A stretch of 64,000 bases of DNA, from assembly GCA_041753575.1 (NCBI GenBank), contig JBGSUA010000003.1:3587-67586 (forward strand). Direction: 5' to 3'. The stretch comes from CG2-30-51-40 sp041753575. Lineage in GTDB: Bacteria > Desulfobacterota > DSM-4660 > Desulfatiglandales > Desulfatiglandaceae. Numbering within the stretch: position 1 is the first letter of the stretch; the number at the start of each line of letters is the position of its first letter. The notes below the pieces were generated by a model. The model was not told the origin of the DNA, searched no databases, and worked only from the letters and a program-made list of their open reading frames with translations. The translations under genes and the position numbers were made by a program. Positions 27,290 through 35,988 of this stretch are shown here, one piece after another.

Positions 27290-28655
27290 AACCCTCCTCG
27301 CACCTTCCAAGGTTTTGAAAGGTGCTCTTATCAAGCTCTTCAAAAAACATGGCCCTTCCAGTCTCTCCCCTCATACGTCTGGCGTCCCTTATACCCATGG
27401 CGCCCATGATTTCAAGAATCTGGTTGTGCCATGCGCCGATGAGATTGACTACCCTCTTTGCCACCCAGGGAGGCGATGCCTTATCCAGTTCTACCGGACA
27501 TGGCAGATCCATATCGCATCTTCCGCAAAGGCGGCACTCGATCGCTACAAGGAGGGGCAGATCAACAAATACCGCGTCCGCCCCGCAAATAAGGGACTTG
27601 GGCACATGTTCGGCCATGGCTATGCCTCCGCTCACAAGGATGGTGACACTGTCCCTTATGCCGGCGTCAACGAGCTTGAGATGAGTCGCCATGATGCCCT
27701 CCTTCAAGCTCCTGCTCGGATCGTCAAGGAAAGAGCCTTTCCTGCTTGCTTCGATGTGTATTATAGAAAAGCCTTCCTTAGCCGCAGCCAACACCTTCTC
27801 CTCTATCCCTGAGGTCATAGGAAGCCTGACACAGACAAAATGGGCATCGCTCTTCGACTTTATGAACTCAGGAGCCTTTCCCCCTGAGAAAGCAGTCTCC
27901 AAGATCCTTACGCCGTTAAGAGAAACGGCCGCCCCATCCAGGACAGGCATCATGAAGGGACGGCAGCTCTTAGGCGCCGCCTCCATCTCGCCGGCTCCTA
28001 CCGCCAGAAATGTCCCAAGCCTCTTTGCGGCTACCGCCCAGCCGCTTATCATATTAGGACTCACCTTTACTGACCGGGGAGCCCTGAGCAGGACAGGCAA
28101 CGGTATATCCAGCACATGTGGCTTAGGACCTGAAATCCGGCCGTCTTCACCTAAGGATAAACAACGGGCAGTACCTCCCAGATCAACCGCGGTGCTTATA
28201 TATTCCCTTCCGTGGATGCCGTCTCTTGTGGGGCGTACAATCTCAGACATGTCTGTCCACATTGAATCAAATCCCGGACCGGTGAATGGGCCTGGATAGC
28301 CGGCACCAGATACAGGGATCTTACCGGTCTGGGCCTGATACCAGATCTTCGAGATGATATCGGGACTCCAGTAGTCATCCCCCATGGCCGCATACTCCGG
28401 GCTGACGGATTTGTGAATAAGCTCTCTGGGACATCCCTGCACACATCTGAGGCAGTTCATACAAAGGTTGTCTATGGAGTCAACCATCTGCCTCGGATTC
28501 AGACCGCGCTTTTCATAGACCTTGTAAACGCATCTTTTTTTTACACAAACGGCACACTTGAGGCACCCTTCCTCCCACGCAATGATCCCCGACTTGGTAA
28601 TAGGCTCGAAGCGGTTGGCAGCGGGGCTGGTATGTACAAAATACTTGGCAGGCAT
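27276..28655 (-). CDS. 4Fe-4S protein with degenerate glutamate-synthase-like barrel
   Basis: A 459-residue protein. The N-terminal ~90 residues hold two cysteine clusters (CLKCAVCVKKRC, CMNCLRCVQGCP). The remainder follows the GltB FMN barrel in order, but the usual glycine-rich FMN and 2-oxoglutarate motifs are weak. Recognisable pieces are LLRAPRSVKVSPNM, ILVSGGIAMAEHVPKSLICGADAVFVD and a C-terminal CRLCGRCDMDLPC cluster. It looks like a paralogue of the downstream GltB-type protein, perhaps an electron-transfer subunit or an enzyme with a different substrate. It follows metF by a few bases in the operon. Confidence 0.75.
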   Translation of the reverse strand: MPAKYFVHTSPAANRFEPITKSGIIAWEEGCLKCAVCVKKRCVYKVYEKRGLNPRQMVDSIDNLCMNCLRCVQGCPRELIHKSVSPEYAAMGDDYWSPDIISKIWYQAQTGKIPVSGAGYPGPFTGPGFDSMWTDMSEIVRPTRDGIHGREYISTAVDLGGTARCLSLGEDGRISGPKPHVLDIPLPVLLRAPRSVKVSPNMISGWAVAAKRLGTFLAVGAGEMEAAPKSCRPFMMPVLDGAAVSLNGVRILETAFSGGKAPEFIKSKSDAHFVCVRLPMTSGIEEKVLAAAKEGFSIIHIEASRKGSFLDDPSRSLKEGIMATHLKLVDAGIRDSVTILVSGGIAMAEHVPKSLICGADAVFVDLPLLVAIECRLCGRCDMDLPCPVELDKASPPWVAKRVVNLIGAWHNQILEIMGAMGIRDARRMRGETGRAMFFEELDKSTFQNLGRCEEGCELE

Positions 28656-28663
28656 AGTCCCTC

Positions 28664-29590
28664 CTAGTCAACCTTAGGCCTTGGAAGCAGTTTCGCCCTC
28701 TCAACTATCTCTCCAACCGCGTCTTCCCACTCGATAGCCATGATATGAATACCCTTAACTCCTTTTATTTCCTTGAGGGCCAGGATGGTCTCAACACAGA
28801 TGCGTATCCCCTCCTCCCTTTGCCTCTCCTTAGGAATTCCCTCCATCCTCTTAAGAAGATCATCCGGGATATCCATTCCGGCGACCTTGTTTTTCATATA
28901 TTTTGCCATGGCCGCGGACTTGAGCGGCGTCACCCCTCCAAGTATATATACCTTTTCGGTAAGCCCTCTATCCTCCGCAAGGGAAATCCACTTCTTGAAT
29001 CTCTCCATATTGTAGATGCACTGCGTCTGGATAAATTGAGCCCCCGCGGCGATCTTCTTTGCGAGCCGCACCACCCTGAAATCAAGAGGATCGGCAAACG
29101 GATTAGCAGCGGCACCGATAAATACCTTAGGCGTGCTCGCAAGAGATTCCCCTCCCATGATAGTGCCGGAATCCCTCATTCCCCTGACCGCTTCGATGAA
29201 CTGCATCGAGTCAAGATCAAAGACACCCAGGGCCTGCGGCTGATTCCCAAAGCTTTGATGATCTCCAGAAAGGCAAAGAATGTTTCTTATGCCCAAAGCG
29301 GATGCGCCAAGAACATCCGACTGGAGGGCTATGCGGTTTCTGTCCCGCACTACCATTTGAAGCACCGGCTCCATACCGGCATTTCTCAGGATGGCGCAGG
29401 CAGCAATGCTCGACATCCTTACTATGGCCGTCTGATTGTCGGTAACATTAACTGCGTCCACCTTTCCCTTAAGCAAACCGGCCTTTCTGAGGATTGCCTC
29501 AGGATCGGCTCCCTTGGGAGGCCCGCATTCAGCGGTCACGGCAAAAAGACCACCGTCCAACAACTGTTTTAACTTGCTTTCATCTTTCAC
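28664..29590 (-). CDS. metF: 5,10-methylenetetrahydrofolate reductase
   Basis: Reduces methylene-THF to methyl-THF with FAD, a step of the methyl branch of the Wood-Ljungdahl pathway and of methionine synthesis. The 308-residue MetF barrel shows the early TAECGPPKG glutamate motif, VNVTDNQ, CLSGDHQSFG, FIGAAANPFADP and FIQTQCIYNMERF. The stop of the upstream MetV-like gene overlaps its start by four bases. Together with MetV- and MvhD-like proteins it resembles the reductase complexes of acetogens and sulfate reducers. Confidence 0.93.
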   Translation of the reverse strand: MKDESKLKQLLDGGLFAVTAECGPPKGADPEAILRKAGLLKGKVDAVNVTDNQTAIVRMSSIAACAILRNAGMEPVLQMVVRDRNRIALQSDVLGASALGIRNILCLSGDHQSFGNQPQALGVFDLDSMQFIEAVRGMRDSGTIMGGESLASTPKVFIGAAANPFADPLDFRVVRLAKKIAAGAQFIQTQCIYNMERFKKWISLAEDRGLTEKVYILGGVTPLKSAAMAKYMKNKVAGMDIPDDLLKRMEGIPKERQREEGIRICVETILALKEIKGVKGIHIMAIEWEDAVGEIVERAKLLPRPKVD

Positions 29591-30255
29591 CTTTGCTGAT
29601 CCTCCCTGACTATCTTCCTCGGCCCCCTGCCTTGCTTTCTGGACCAGTCTTTTGCCGGATAAACCTTTTCAAGCCTCTCAAGACCCCCTATTTTGTTCAG
29701 CCTGTCTATTATCAACTGCCAGGCACAGGGAATCTCCGGATCAACCTCGCATCTGCCATCCCTGGACCCTCCGCAAGGGCCGTTCATAAGCTGCTTTGAG
29801 CATCTGGCAAGAGGACAGACCCCGCCGAAGTAATACAGCATACAATCGCCGCATCCGACGCAGTTCTCAGTCCATAGACCCTGATCCTTGGTCTGGCCCA
29901 GAAATTCCGTATTCAAGGCCGGGATTATGGGCATATCTGAGAATATCTCCGCCACCGCCTGCACCCCTGCCCCGCATCCAAGGGATAAAACAGCCTCGTA
30001 TGACTCAATCGTGCCATCGAGCTGTACAATAAAATCCCTGACGCACTGACGATCAATGGTCCTTTCCTCTATTACCGCTTCCTCTTTATTCATCTTGGCA
30101 GCCATCCTCAGTGCCGATGCAAGCATGGCCGTCTCTTTTTCCCCTCCTGCCGCACACTCTGCAACACATGAACCGCAGCCAAGGACAAGTATCTTCCTGT
30201 AAGGCGCGATCATCTCTCTAATCTCTTTAATGGGCTTCTGTTCTGCCGTAATCAT
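29587..30255 (-). CDS. metV: MetV-like methylene-THF reductase C-terminal (zinc-finger) protein
   Basis: A 222-residue cysteine-rich protein of the family annotated as methylenetetrahydrofolate reductase C-terminal domain, which partners MetF in anaerobes. Visible motifs: LGCGSCVAEC, LSLGCGAGVQAVAE, CVGCGDCMLYYFGGVCPLARC and NGPCGGSRDGRC, which would carry FeS or zinc. The ATG with an upstream GGAGG (long spacing) is preferred over an in-frame start ten codons earlier. The role inferred is electron delivery to MetF from the MvhD-like subunit next to it. Confidence 0.85.
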   Translation of the reverse strand: MITAEQKPIKEIREMIAPYRKILVLGCGSCVAECAAGGEKETAMLASALRMAAKMNKEEAVIEERTIDRQCVRDFIVQLDGTIESYEAVLSLGCGAGVQAVAEIFSDMPIIPALNTEFLGQTKDQGLWTENCVGCGDCMLYYFGGVCPLARCSKQLMNGPCGGSRDGRCEVDPEIPCAWQLIIDRLNKIGGLERLEKVYPAKDWSRKQGRGPRKIVREDQQR

Positions 30256-30297
30256 TATAAGCTTTTTCCTCCCGCAACGAACCAAACCATATTTTAC

Positions 30298-30726
30298 TTA
30301 AAAGAAATCATAATTTTTGAGAACCGGCGACGGCCCTATCTGAGAGACCATCTTTATGAATTCGCCGGTCAATACCGACAGATCCTTCGGATCTTCCGCT
30401 GATTCAGCAACCATACCCACGCGGGCGCCTTCAAGTCCTATACTTTCTATGAGCCTTCTTGTCGTCTCAAGCCTCTTAGCCGCCCAGCGGTTGCCTTCAA
30501 AATAGCGGCACGTTCCAAGAGGACACGTGACAACATAGGCGCCATCCGCGAACTCCTCCAGTGCCTTGAGAAGATGGATTGCGTCAAGCCTGCCGCTGCA
30601 AGGGATGGAAAAGAGCCGTGCGGAGCCCCTATACTGCTTCTCTATTGCATGCCTCTCTTCTTCCCTGCCACCTGGCACATTCTGACAGTAAAAGACAGCC
30701 ACAACCGGCCTCCATTCAGGACTCAT
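30298..30726 (-). CDS. MvhD-like hydrogenase/heterodisulfide reductase iron-sulfur subunit
   Basis: A 142-residue protein with the MvhD pattern: four cysteines (Cys14, Cys43, Cys68, Cys73) in FYCQN, IPCSGRLD and CPLGTCRYFEGN that would hold a [2Fe-2S] cluster. MvhD links flavin-containing HdrA to other redox partners. It opens the operon that continues with MetV, MetF and GltB-like proteins, so electron supply to MetFV, and possibly to glutamate synthase, is inferred. No HdrA is in the window. Confidence 0.85.
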   Translation of the reverse strand: MSPEWRPVVAVFYCQNVPGGREEERHAIEKQYRGSARLFSIPCSGRLDAIHLLKALEEFADGAYVVTCPLGTCRYFEGNRWAAKRLETTRRLIESIGLEGARVGMVAESAEDPKDLSVLTGEFIKMVSQIGPSPVLKNYDFF

Positions 30727-31273
30727 GGTTAAAACTCCCCTCTCCCAAAATCAAACGCGCGCTTCAATGCGAATTTTTTTAGGCTAGCAACCATCCTTTC
30801 CTATTTCAAGCGAAATTTTGCTCTATTAATTTAGATTAAAAATTAAGCTATCATGTTAGTATGGCTAAATGGAATAGAACGTATAGGAGGTTCATGGCGC
30901 ATGGAACTTTACCGTGAAAATAGACTCACCAAGCCAGGGGCCAGGGGCTGGGGGCTGGGGGCTGGGGGCTAGGGATCAGTAAGAGAAGTCTGCTCTCTCA
31001 TCTGTGGGAAAGGGGATTTTCATCCTCAAGGGTGACAAAATATTTCCGTCATGAACGTTTGGTTATAAAGACAACAAAAAGGGAAAGGCATAGTTAGCCC
31101 TAAGCTGCGACAGGCCGGGACCAGCGCAGCAGGCGGACTTTTTACAAAGCCGTCATATTATGCTCCCGGAAACATTTTCCTTGATAAAGGGGGCTTTTCT
31201 TTTTCCAAAGTTCGTGCTAGTAATGACCAAATACTAACCTCTAATAATAAGAATCCATGACAGGAGTAGCAGC
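30727..31273. other. Intergenic region with repeat copy and short recurrent motif
   Basis: About 550 bases between the MvhD-like gene and ihfA. It contains the 150-bp dispersed repeat (annotated separately) and, at 31135-31156, a copy of the short motif GGACTTTTTACAAAGCCGTC. No gene was seen. The promoters of both divergent units must lie here, but no clear hexamers were found. Confidence 0.5.
30911..31062 (+). repeat. Dispersed repeat, copy 1 (with G-rich core)
   Basis: Starts ACCGTGAAAATA and ends CATGAACGTTTGG. It matches 38298-38440 in inverted orientation across its length, including GTGGGAAAGGGGATTTTCAT and GGTGACAAAATATT. The core (30934-30975) is a tandem run of GGGGGCT-type units that differs between copies. 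It is non-coding in both places. Family unknown to me. Confidence 0.85.
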
Positions 31274-31555
31274 ATGACCCTCACAAAGGCATCCATAATC
31301 AGTCACGTGGCAGATGATGAAATGGGCAGAGCCAAGGCGGTACATGTAGTTGAAAGCCTGCTCGAAATCCTCAAAGCTTCTCTTCAAAAGGGAGAAAGTG
31401 TCCTTGTAAGCGGCTTCGGCAAGTTCTCAGTGAAAGGAAAAAATGAGCGAAGGGGACGGAATCCTGCTACAGGTGAGGATCTCATGCTGCGAGGCCGCAG
31501 GATAGTGGTCTTTAAGACCTCTACTGTCTTAAGAGATAAAATCAATCAAGGCTGA
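31274..31555 (+). CDS. ihfA: Integration host factor alpha-type DNA-binding protein
   Basis: A 93-residue HU/IHF-fold protein that bends DNA. The conserved arm segment is FGKFSVKGKNERRGRNPATGEDL, shown here by GFGKFSV and GRNPATG; the N-terminus MTLTKASIISHVA fits IHF alpha more than HU. A GGAG site precedes the start. Its last 14 bases overlap the convergent pepT gene, so termination must be shared or absent. Confidence 0.88.
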   Translation: MTLTKASIISHVADDEMGRAKAVHVVESLLEILKASLQKGESVLVSGFGKFSVKGKNERRGRNPATGEDLMLRGRRIVVFKTSTVLRDKINQG

Positions 31556-32798
31556 CAGACCGTTCCTTTGCCCAGAGCACGCAAAGGTTGCATATCACCT
31601 CAACGGCCTTTTCCATCCAGCGGAGCGAGACCCACTCAGACCTGGAGTGAAAATCGGAGCCGCCTGTAAAGAGGTTGGGGGTGGGAAGGCCTCTGAAACT
31701 CAGATGCGCACCGTCTGTCCCACCTCTAATACTCCTGATGACAGGCTCCATTCCCGCCCTTCTTATGGCTTCCCCGGCCAGAAGCGAGACCTTGGGAGTA
31801 CGTGAAAGGAACTGTTTCATGTTCTTGTAGCCGCCATCGTCGGATAACTCTATACGGGAACCCTGATGGCGGCGCATTATATCCTCCGCAACTCCATTCA
31901 CCATCGCGAGGGATCGGGCCAATCCTTCTTCCTCAAAATCCCTTACAATCATCTTCATTTCCACCCGCTCCGCATCTCCGCTAAGAGATGTGGGGTGGAT
32001 AAAGCCAAGCCTTTCGTCCGTGGTCTCCGGCCTCATTACGGACGGGACAGAGGCGATCATCTCCGATGCCAGATGGAGGGCATTGATCATCTTGCCGCGA
32101 GCCCTTCCAGGATGGGCGCTTATTCCCGTAATTACAACCCTCAGATTGGATGCGTTGAAGTTCTCATCCTCCAACTCTCCTGCAATACCGCCGTCAAGCG
32201 TATATGCGGCCTCGGCACCGAATGAAGCTATATCAAACCTCTCTATTCCCCGCCCGATCTCCTCATCGCTTGTAAAGGCCACCTTGACCAGACCGCAATT
32301 AGCGCTTGATGAGGTGACAAGACGGCACAAAGCCTCCATTATCTCTGCTATGCCAGCCTTATCATCCGCCCCAAGGAGGGTAGTGCCGTCTGATGTGATA
32401 ATGGTATGGCCTAAGGCCTTTCCAAGATCAACATGGATGGCCGGAGATAAAACCACACCCCCTGGAAGAATTATATCTCCGCCCTGGTAATCCGGGTGAA
32501 TGATTGGCTTAATGGAATTACCCGGCACACCCGGCGCTGTATCCATGTGGGCAATAAAGCCTATGGCGGGGCAATCCCTCTGAGGCCCTTCATAAGTTGC
32601 CGTCACTATACACCCTTCCCGAACCACTGCATCCTTGAGCCCGATGGCCAGAAGCTCATCTTTAAGCCTCAAGGCAAGCGTGATCTGACCCGCGCTGCTT
32701 GGCACATCCTGGGACTTCTCATCGGCTTGCGTATCAAAAGACACATATCTAAGAAACTTCTCGGCAACGCCCTCTTTAAGAAGCTTTTCTCTGTCCAT
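31542..32798 (-). CDS. pepT: Peptidase T (tripeptide aminopeptidase)
   Basis: An M20B zinc aminopeptidase of 418 residues, the usual PepT length when the ATG of MDREKLLKEGV is used; the longer upstream reading lacks support. Metal and catalytic motifs are present: IAHMDTAPG, LGADDKAG, TSDEEIGRG, TLDGG and the C-terminal GGTDGAHLSFRG followed by a His (FHSRSEW). It is cytoplasmic and releases N-terminal residues from tripeptides. Convergent with ihfA, overlapping by 14 bases. Confidence 0.92.
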   Translation of the reverse strand: MDREKLLKEGVAEKFLRYVSFDTQADEKSQDVPSSAGQITLALRLKDELLAIGLKDAVVREGCIVTATYEGPQRDCPAIGFIAHMDTAPGVPGNSIKPIIHPDYQGGDIILPGGVVLSPAIHVDLGKALGHTIITSDGTTLLGADDKAGIAEIMEALCRLVTSSSANCGLVKVAFTSDEEIGRGIERFDIASFGAEAAYTLDGGIAGELEDENFNASNLRVVITGISAHPGRARGKMINALHLASEMIASVPSVMRPETTDERLGFIHPTSLSGDAERVEMKMIVRDFEEEGLARSLAMVNGVAEDIMRRHQGSRIELSDDGGYKNMKQFLSRTPKVSLLAGEAIRRAGMEPVIRSIRGGTDGAHLSFRGLPTPNLFTGGSDFHSRSEWVSLRWMEKAVEVICNLCVLWAKERSVSLD

Positions 32799-33160
32799 TT
32801 TCGACCCCCGTTCCTCCGCCACACTGATGAGGCATTTGAGAATTGATGAACTGACAAAAAGTCCAGATTGTGACGTCAAAGAAAAAAACCCCGGATAAAA
32901 GTCACGCACATGGTGCCCCGACCTAAGGGTGGGCCGTCTAAGCTCAGAGCACACAATCCCACTGAGCCAGGCATAATTGCACCTGGCCAGCAACGAAGAT
33001 GGATGCAGAGCAACCCGTTAGATAGACTTTTTTTTCGAAGCCGTCAGAATTGGTAAAAAGGCTATTGGACTAGCATGACCATGTCAATAAGGAACCACCT
33101 TCACCCCCTAAAGATAGTGATTCTTGCCTCACAGGGTGGTTTGGATTAGCATAGCCTTCC
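32799..33160. other. Intergenic region with two copies of a short recurrent motif
   Basis: About 360 bases with no recognised gene. Positions 32844-32864 (minus strand GGACTTTTTGTCAGTTCATC) and 33025-33046 (plus strand GACTTTTTTTTCGAAGCCGTC) carry the short motif also seen at 2.1 and 31.1 kb. No promoter was assigned. Confidence 0.45.
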
Positions 33161-34009
33161 ATGGAACCCTTGAGCCCAACATTTTCGACCTCTTCAACAC
33201 GATCTGATATCCTTGAAGATCCCGCGAGCCTCAGGAGCCACATAATTTCAACCCTTCAAAGAAACATTCTTGATAAAAAGATCTTTCCAGCCGGGGCCGC
33301 GAGAGGCCATGAGAGTTCCGCAGTGCTTTTTACCCTGGGGATGTCTCAAGCCGGAGTAGAAGGCAGAGCTGAGATATGCCTTATACTCAACAAGCGCTCC
33401 GCAATGGTGAGGCAGCCTGGGGATCTATGTTTTCCCGGGGGCGGTATAGCACCGAGGATTGACCCCCTGATATCAAGGATCATAACTCTTCCCCTGATGC
33501 CGCTCGGAAAATGGCCCCATTGGGGGACGCTTCTAAGGGAGAGAAAAAATCAGGCCAGGAGACTCTCCATACTCCTGGCTACAGGCATGAGGGAAGGGCT
33601 GGAGGAGATGGGTCTGAACCCTTTCAGGATGGATTTCCTTGGCCCCCTTCCGTCACAGGACCTTGTCATGTACAGAAGGACAATCTACCCCATGGCTACC
33701 TGGCTCTTTGATCAGAGACGATTTCACCCTAACTGGGAGGTGGAAAAGGTAATTTACATACCTCTTAAAGATCTGCTTGTTCCATATTTCTACAGACGAT
33801 GCATTCTTAACATAGGGAATGCGCCCGCTGATTTCCCTTGCTTTCTTTATCAGGGAGCTGACGGAGAAGAGATACTCTGGGGGGCTACCTACAGGATCGT
33901 GACCGAGTTTATGAGGATTGTCTTCCAATATGAGCCCCCTTCCATAGAGGATCTTCCGGTACTGGAAAGATCTCTTTCTAGGGAGTATCTAAAAATGAGG
34001 CGCACCTGA
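33161..34009 (+). CDS. Nudix hydrolase, CoA-pyrophosphatase-like
   Basis: A 282-residue protein with a Nudix domain. The box is recognised as FPGGGIAPRID followed, after an unusually long ~35-residue insertion, by REGLEEMGL, which supplies the metal-binding Glu residues. The early motif KRSAMVRQPGDLCFPGGG resembles the UPF0035/CoA pyrophosphatase subgroup. It probably hydrolyses a nucleoside diphosphate derivative. The stop overlaps the start of the transporter that follows (TGATG). Confidence 0.8.
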   Translation: MEPLSPTFSTSSTRSDILEDPASLRSHIISTLQRNILDKKIFPAGAARGHESSAVLFTLGMSQAGVEGRAEICLILNKRSAMVRQPGDLCFPGGGIAPRIDPLISRIITLPLMPLGKWPHWGTLLRERKNQARRLSILLATGMREGLEEMGLNPFRMDFLGPLPSQDLVMYRRTIYPMATWLFDQRRFHPNWEVEKVIYIPLKDLLVPYFYRRCILNIGNAPADFPCFLYQGADGEEILWGATYRIVTEFMRIVFQYEPPSIEDLPVLERSLSREYLKMRRT

Positions 34010-35235
34010 TGGAGATAATTACCTATATTATATTCATCCTCACTTACGCGCTCATAGCGTCAAGAAGACTCGCGCTTCTTCCCATAGGAAGGCCGGCAGG
34101 CGCCTTGCTTGGCGCGGTGCTCATGGTGGTATTCGGTATAATTACGCCTGAAGAGACCTATGGAGCGATTGATCACGATACCATCCTTCTGCTTTTCTGC
34201 ATGATGATACTTACCGCCTATCTCAGGGAGGCGGGATTTTTTGACTGGATCAGCTTCCGGATCCTCAGGATCTGCAAGACCCCATTGTCTCTCCTATTTG
34301 GAACGGCTGTCACATCGGGCGTTCTCTCGGCCCTGCTGGTAAACGACACCGTTTGCCTTTTTCTCACTCCTGTGTTGATAGCAACGTGCAGCAAGGCTAA
34401 ACTTCCTTTGGGTCCCTTCCTGATTGGTCTTGCAACCTCGGCCAACATAGGAAGCTCCGCCACCCTGGTAGGCAATCCTCAGAATATGATCATAGGGAGC
34501 ATAAGCGGCATAGGTTTTTCAAGCTTTCTCGTGCAGGCCGGACCGGCGGCAGGGCTCGGACTCGTGATAAACTTGCTTCTGCTTTGGATCTATTACGGCA
34601 AAAAGATGCCGGCGCATTTCCCCATAAATGAAGACGCGGTCAGGGTCAATATCAACGGTTCGAGGCTCTATCTAGTGCTTTTTGTCTCACTCGGGGTGAT
34701 TGCAGGTTTCTTCGCCGGCCTCCACATGGGTTACACAACTCTGGCAGGTGTGATGGTGCTTGTGATTATTGACAGAAAGGACCCGCGCGAGGTCTTCTCC
34801 CGCGTGGATTGGCCTTTGCTTGTGTTCTTCTGCTGTCTATTTATAGTGGTCGCTGGCCTTGCCTCGACCGGCGTGGTGGAAAGGGCCTGGAAAGCTAGTT
34901 CCCAATATCTGGTCATATCAAATCCACAAGGGATGGCGATCTTTTCGGCTCTGATGACTATAGGCTCAAACCTTGTTTCCAATGTCCCCATGGTTCTCCT
35001 GGCAGGACCCCACATCAACGAACTCGGAGCAGGAAATCTTCCATGGGTTCTCCTCGCCTTCACGACAACGGTGGCTGGGAACCTGACCATATTGGGTTCA
35101 GTGGCTAATATCATTGTGGCGGAGTGTTCGAAGGACGTTTATAATCTGGGATTCATCGAGTACCTGAGGTTCGGGGCTGTATCAACCGTCCTGGTTATGT
35201 TGGCAGGATGCGTTTACCTCTGGGCCCTGTCATGA
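34009..35235 (+). CDS. SLC13/ArsB-NhaD-type anion transporter
   Basis: A 408-residue membrane protein with about ten to eleven segments. It has motifs of the ion-transporter superfamily: LLLFCMMILTAYLREAGFFD, LLVNDTVCLFLTPV, LATSANIGSSATLVGNPQNM and, in the second half, SNLVSNVPMVLL and GNLTILGSVANIIVAE. The two VNDT/SNVP and GNPQN/LGSVAN hairpins mark the inverted repeats. The substrate is open (dicarboxylate, sulfate, arsenite or Na+/H+). Translationally coupled to the Nudix gene. Confidence 0.85.
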   Translation: MEIITYIIFILTYALIASRRLALLPIGRPAGALLGAVLMVVFGIITPEETYGAIDHDTILLLFCMMILTAYLREAGFFDWISFRILRICKTPLSLLFGTAVTSGVLSALLVNDTVCLFLTPVLIATCSKAKLPLGPFLIGLATSANIGSSATLVGNPQNMIIGSISGIGFSSFLVQAGPAAGLGLVINLLLLWIYYGKKMPAHFPINEDAVRVNINGSRLYLVLFVSLGVIAGFFAGLHMGYTTLAGVMVLVIIDRKDPREVFSRVDWPLLVFFCCLFIVVAGLASTGVVERAWKASSQYLVISNPQGMAIFSALMTIGSNLVSNVPMVLLAGPHINELGAGNLPWVLLAFTTTVAGNLTILGSVANIIVAECSKDVYNLGFIEYLRFGAVSTVLVMLAGCVYLWALS

Positions 35236-35380
35236 CAGAAGAAAAAAGACTGCTGGAAGGCCCTTTAAGAGCTAAGCCCTTTATGCTAGATTTCATCATC
35301 AATCAAAACTGCTTCTTTGTTAAAAGAGCCTGGAGTTATCGCTATCACGCGATATAAAGTCGCCGGAGGAAGTAAACCTG

Positions 35381-35959
35381 ATGAATCAATGGAATCCAAC
35401 TCGAGAAGACGCCTTAAGCCTTCTGAAAGAATACACATCCAATGAGAGCTTGATACGTCATGCCCTTGCCGTAGAGGCGGTAATGCGCAGATTCGCGCGC
35501 TTGAAGGGGGAACCGCAGGATAAATGGGGTATAATAGGTCTGATCCACGACCTGGACTATGAAAAGTTCCCCCAGGAGCACTGCAGGAAGACCATAGAAA
35601 TACTGAACAACAAAGGCTGGCCCCAGGACTATATACGGGCCGCGGCCAGCCACGGATGGGGCATCTGCTCCGACATAGAGCCGATGGAATATCTTGAAAA
35701 GGTTCTCTATGCCGTTGACGAACTCACCGGTCTTGTGGCCACATCCGCTATTGTCCGTCCTTCAAAAAGCGTCCTGGATCTTACCGCAGCCTCCGTAAAG
35801 AAAAAGTGGAAAGACAAACGCTTCGCCGCAGGCGTTGACAGGGGGATTATTGAAAAAGGCGCAGCCATGCTTGCTATGGATCTTACTGAGCTTATAACCG
35901 AGACGATCATGGGCATGAGGGATGTTGCAGACGCCATCGGTCTTAAAGGATCGCTCTGA
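35381..35959 (+). CDS. HD-domain hydrolase
   Basis: A 192-residue protein of the HDIG-type phosphohydrolase family: His in LIRHALAVEAVM, the HD doublet in IGLIHDLDYEKFP, AAASHGWG, and an Asp in YAVDELTGLV. These residues bind two divalent metals. The family includes many uncharacterised metal-dependent hydrolases, so the substrate is unknown. It is followed after 29 bases by a PLP enzyme gene with an AAGGAGG site; the two may be cotranscribed. Confidence 0.85.
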   Translation: MNQWNPTREDALSLLKEYTSNESLIRHALAVEAVMRRFARLKGEPQDKWGIIGLIHDLDYEKFPQEHCRKTIEILNNKGWPQDYIRAAASHGWGICSDIEPMEYLEKVLYAVDELTGLVATSAIVRPSKSVLDLTAASVKKKWKDKRFAAGVDRGIIEKGAAMLAMDLTELITETIMGMRDVADAIGLKGSL

Positions 35960-35988
35960 ACGCAATAAAATTCCAAGGAGGCCATAGA

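Noticed and set aside
30934..30975. Possible CRISPR-like repeat
   Set aside because: Units are 6-7 bases of G-rich sequence with no spacers; it is a microsatellite within a dispersed repeat.
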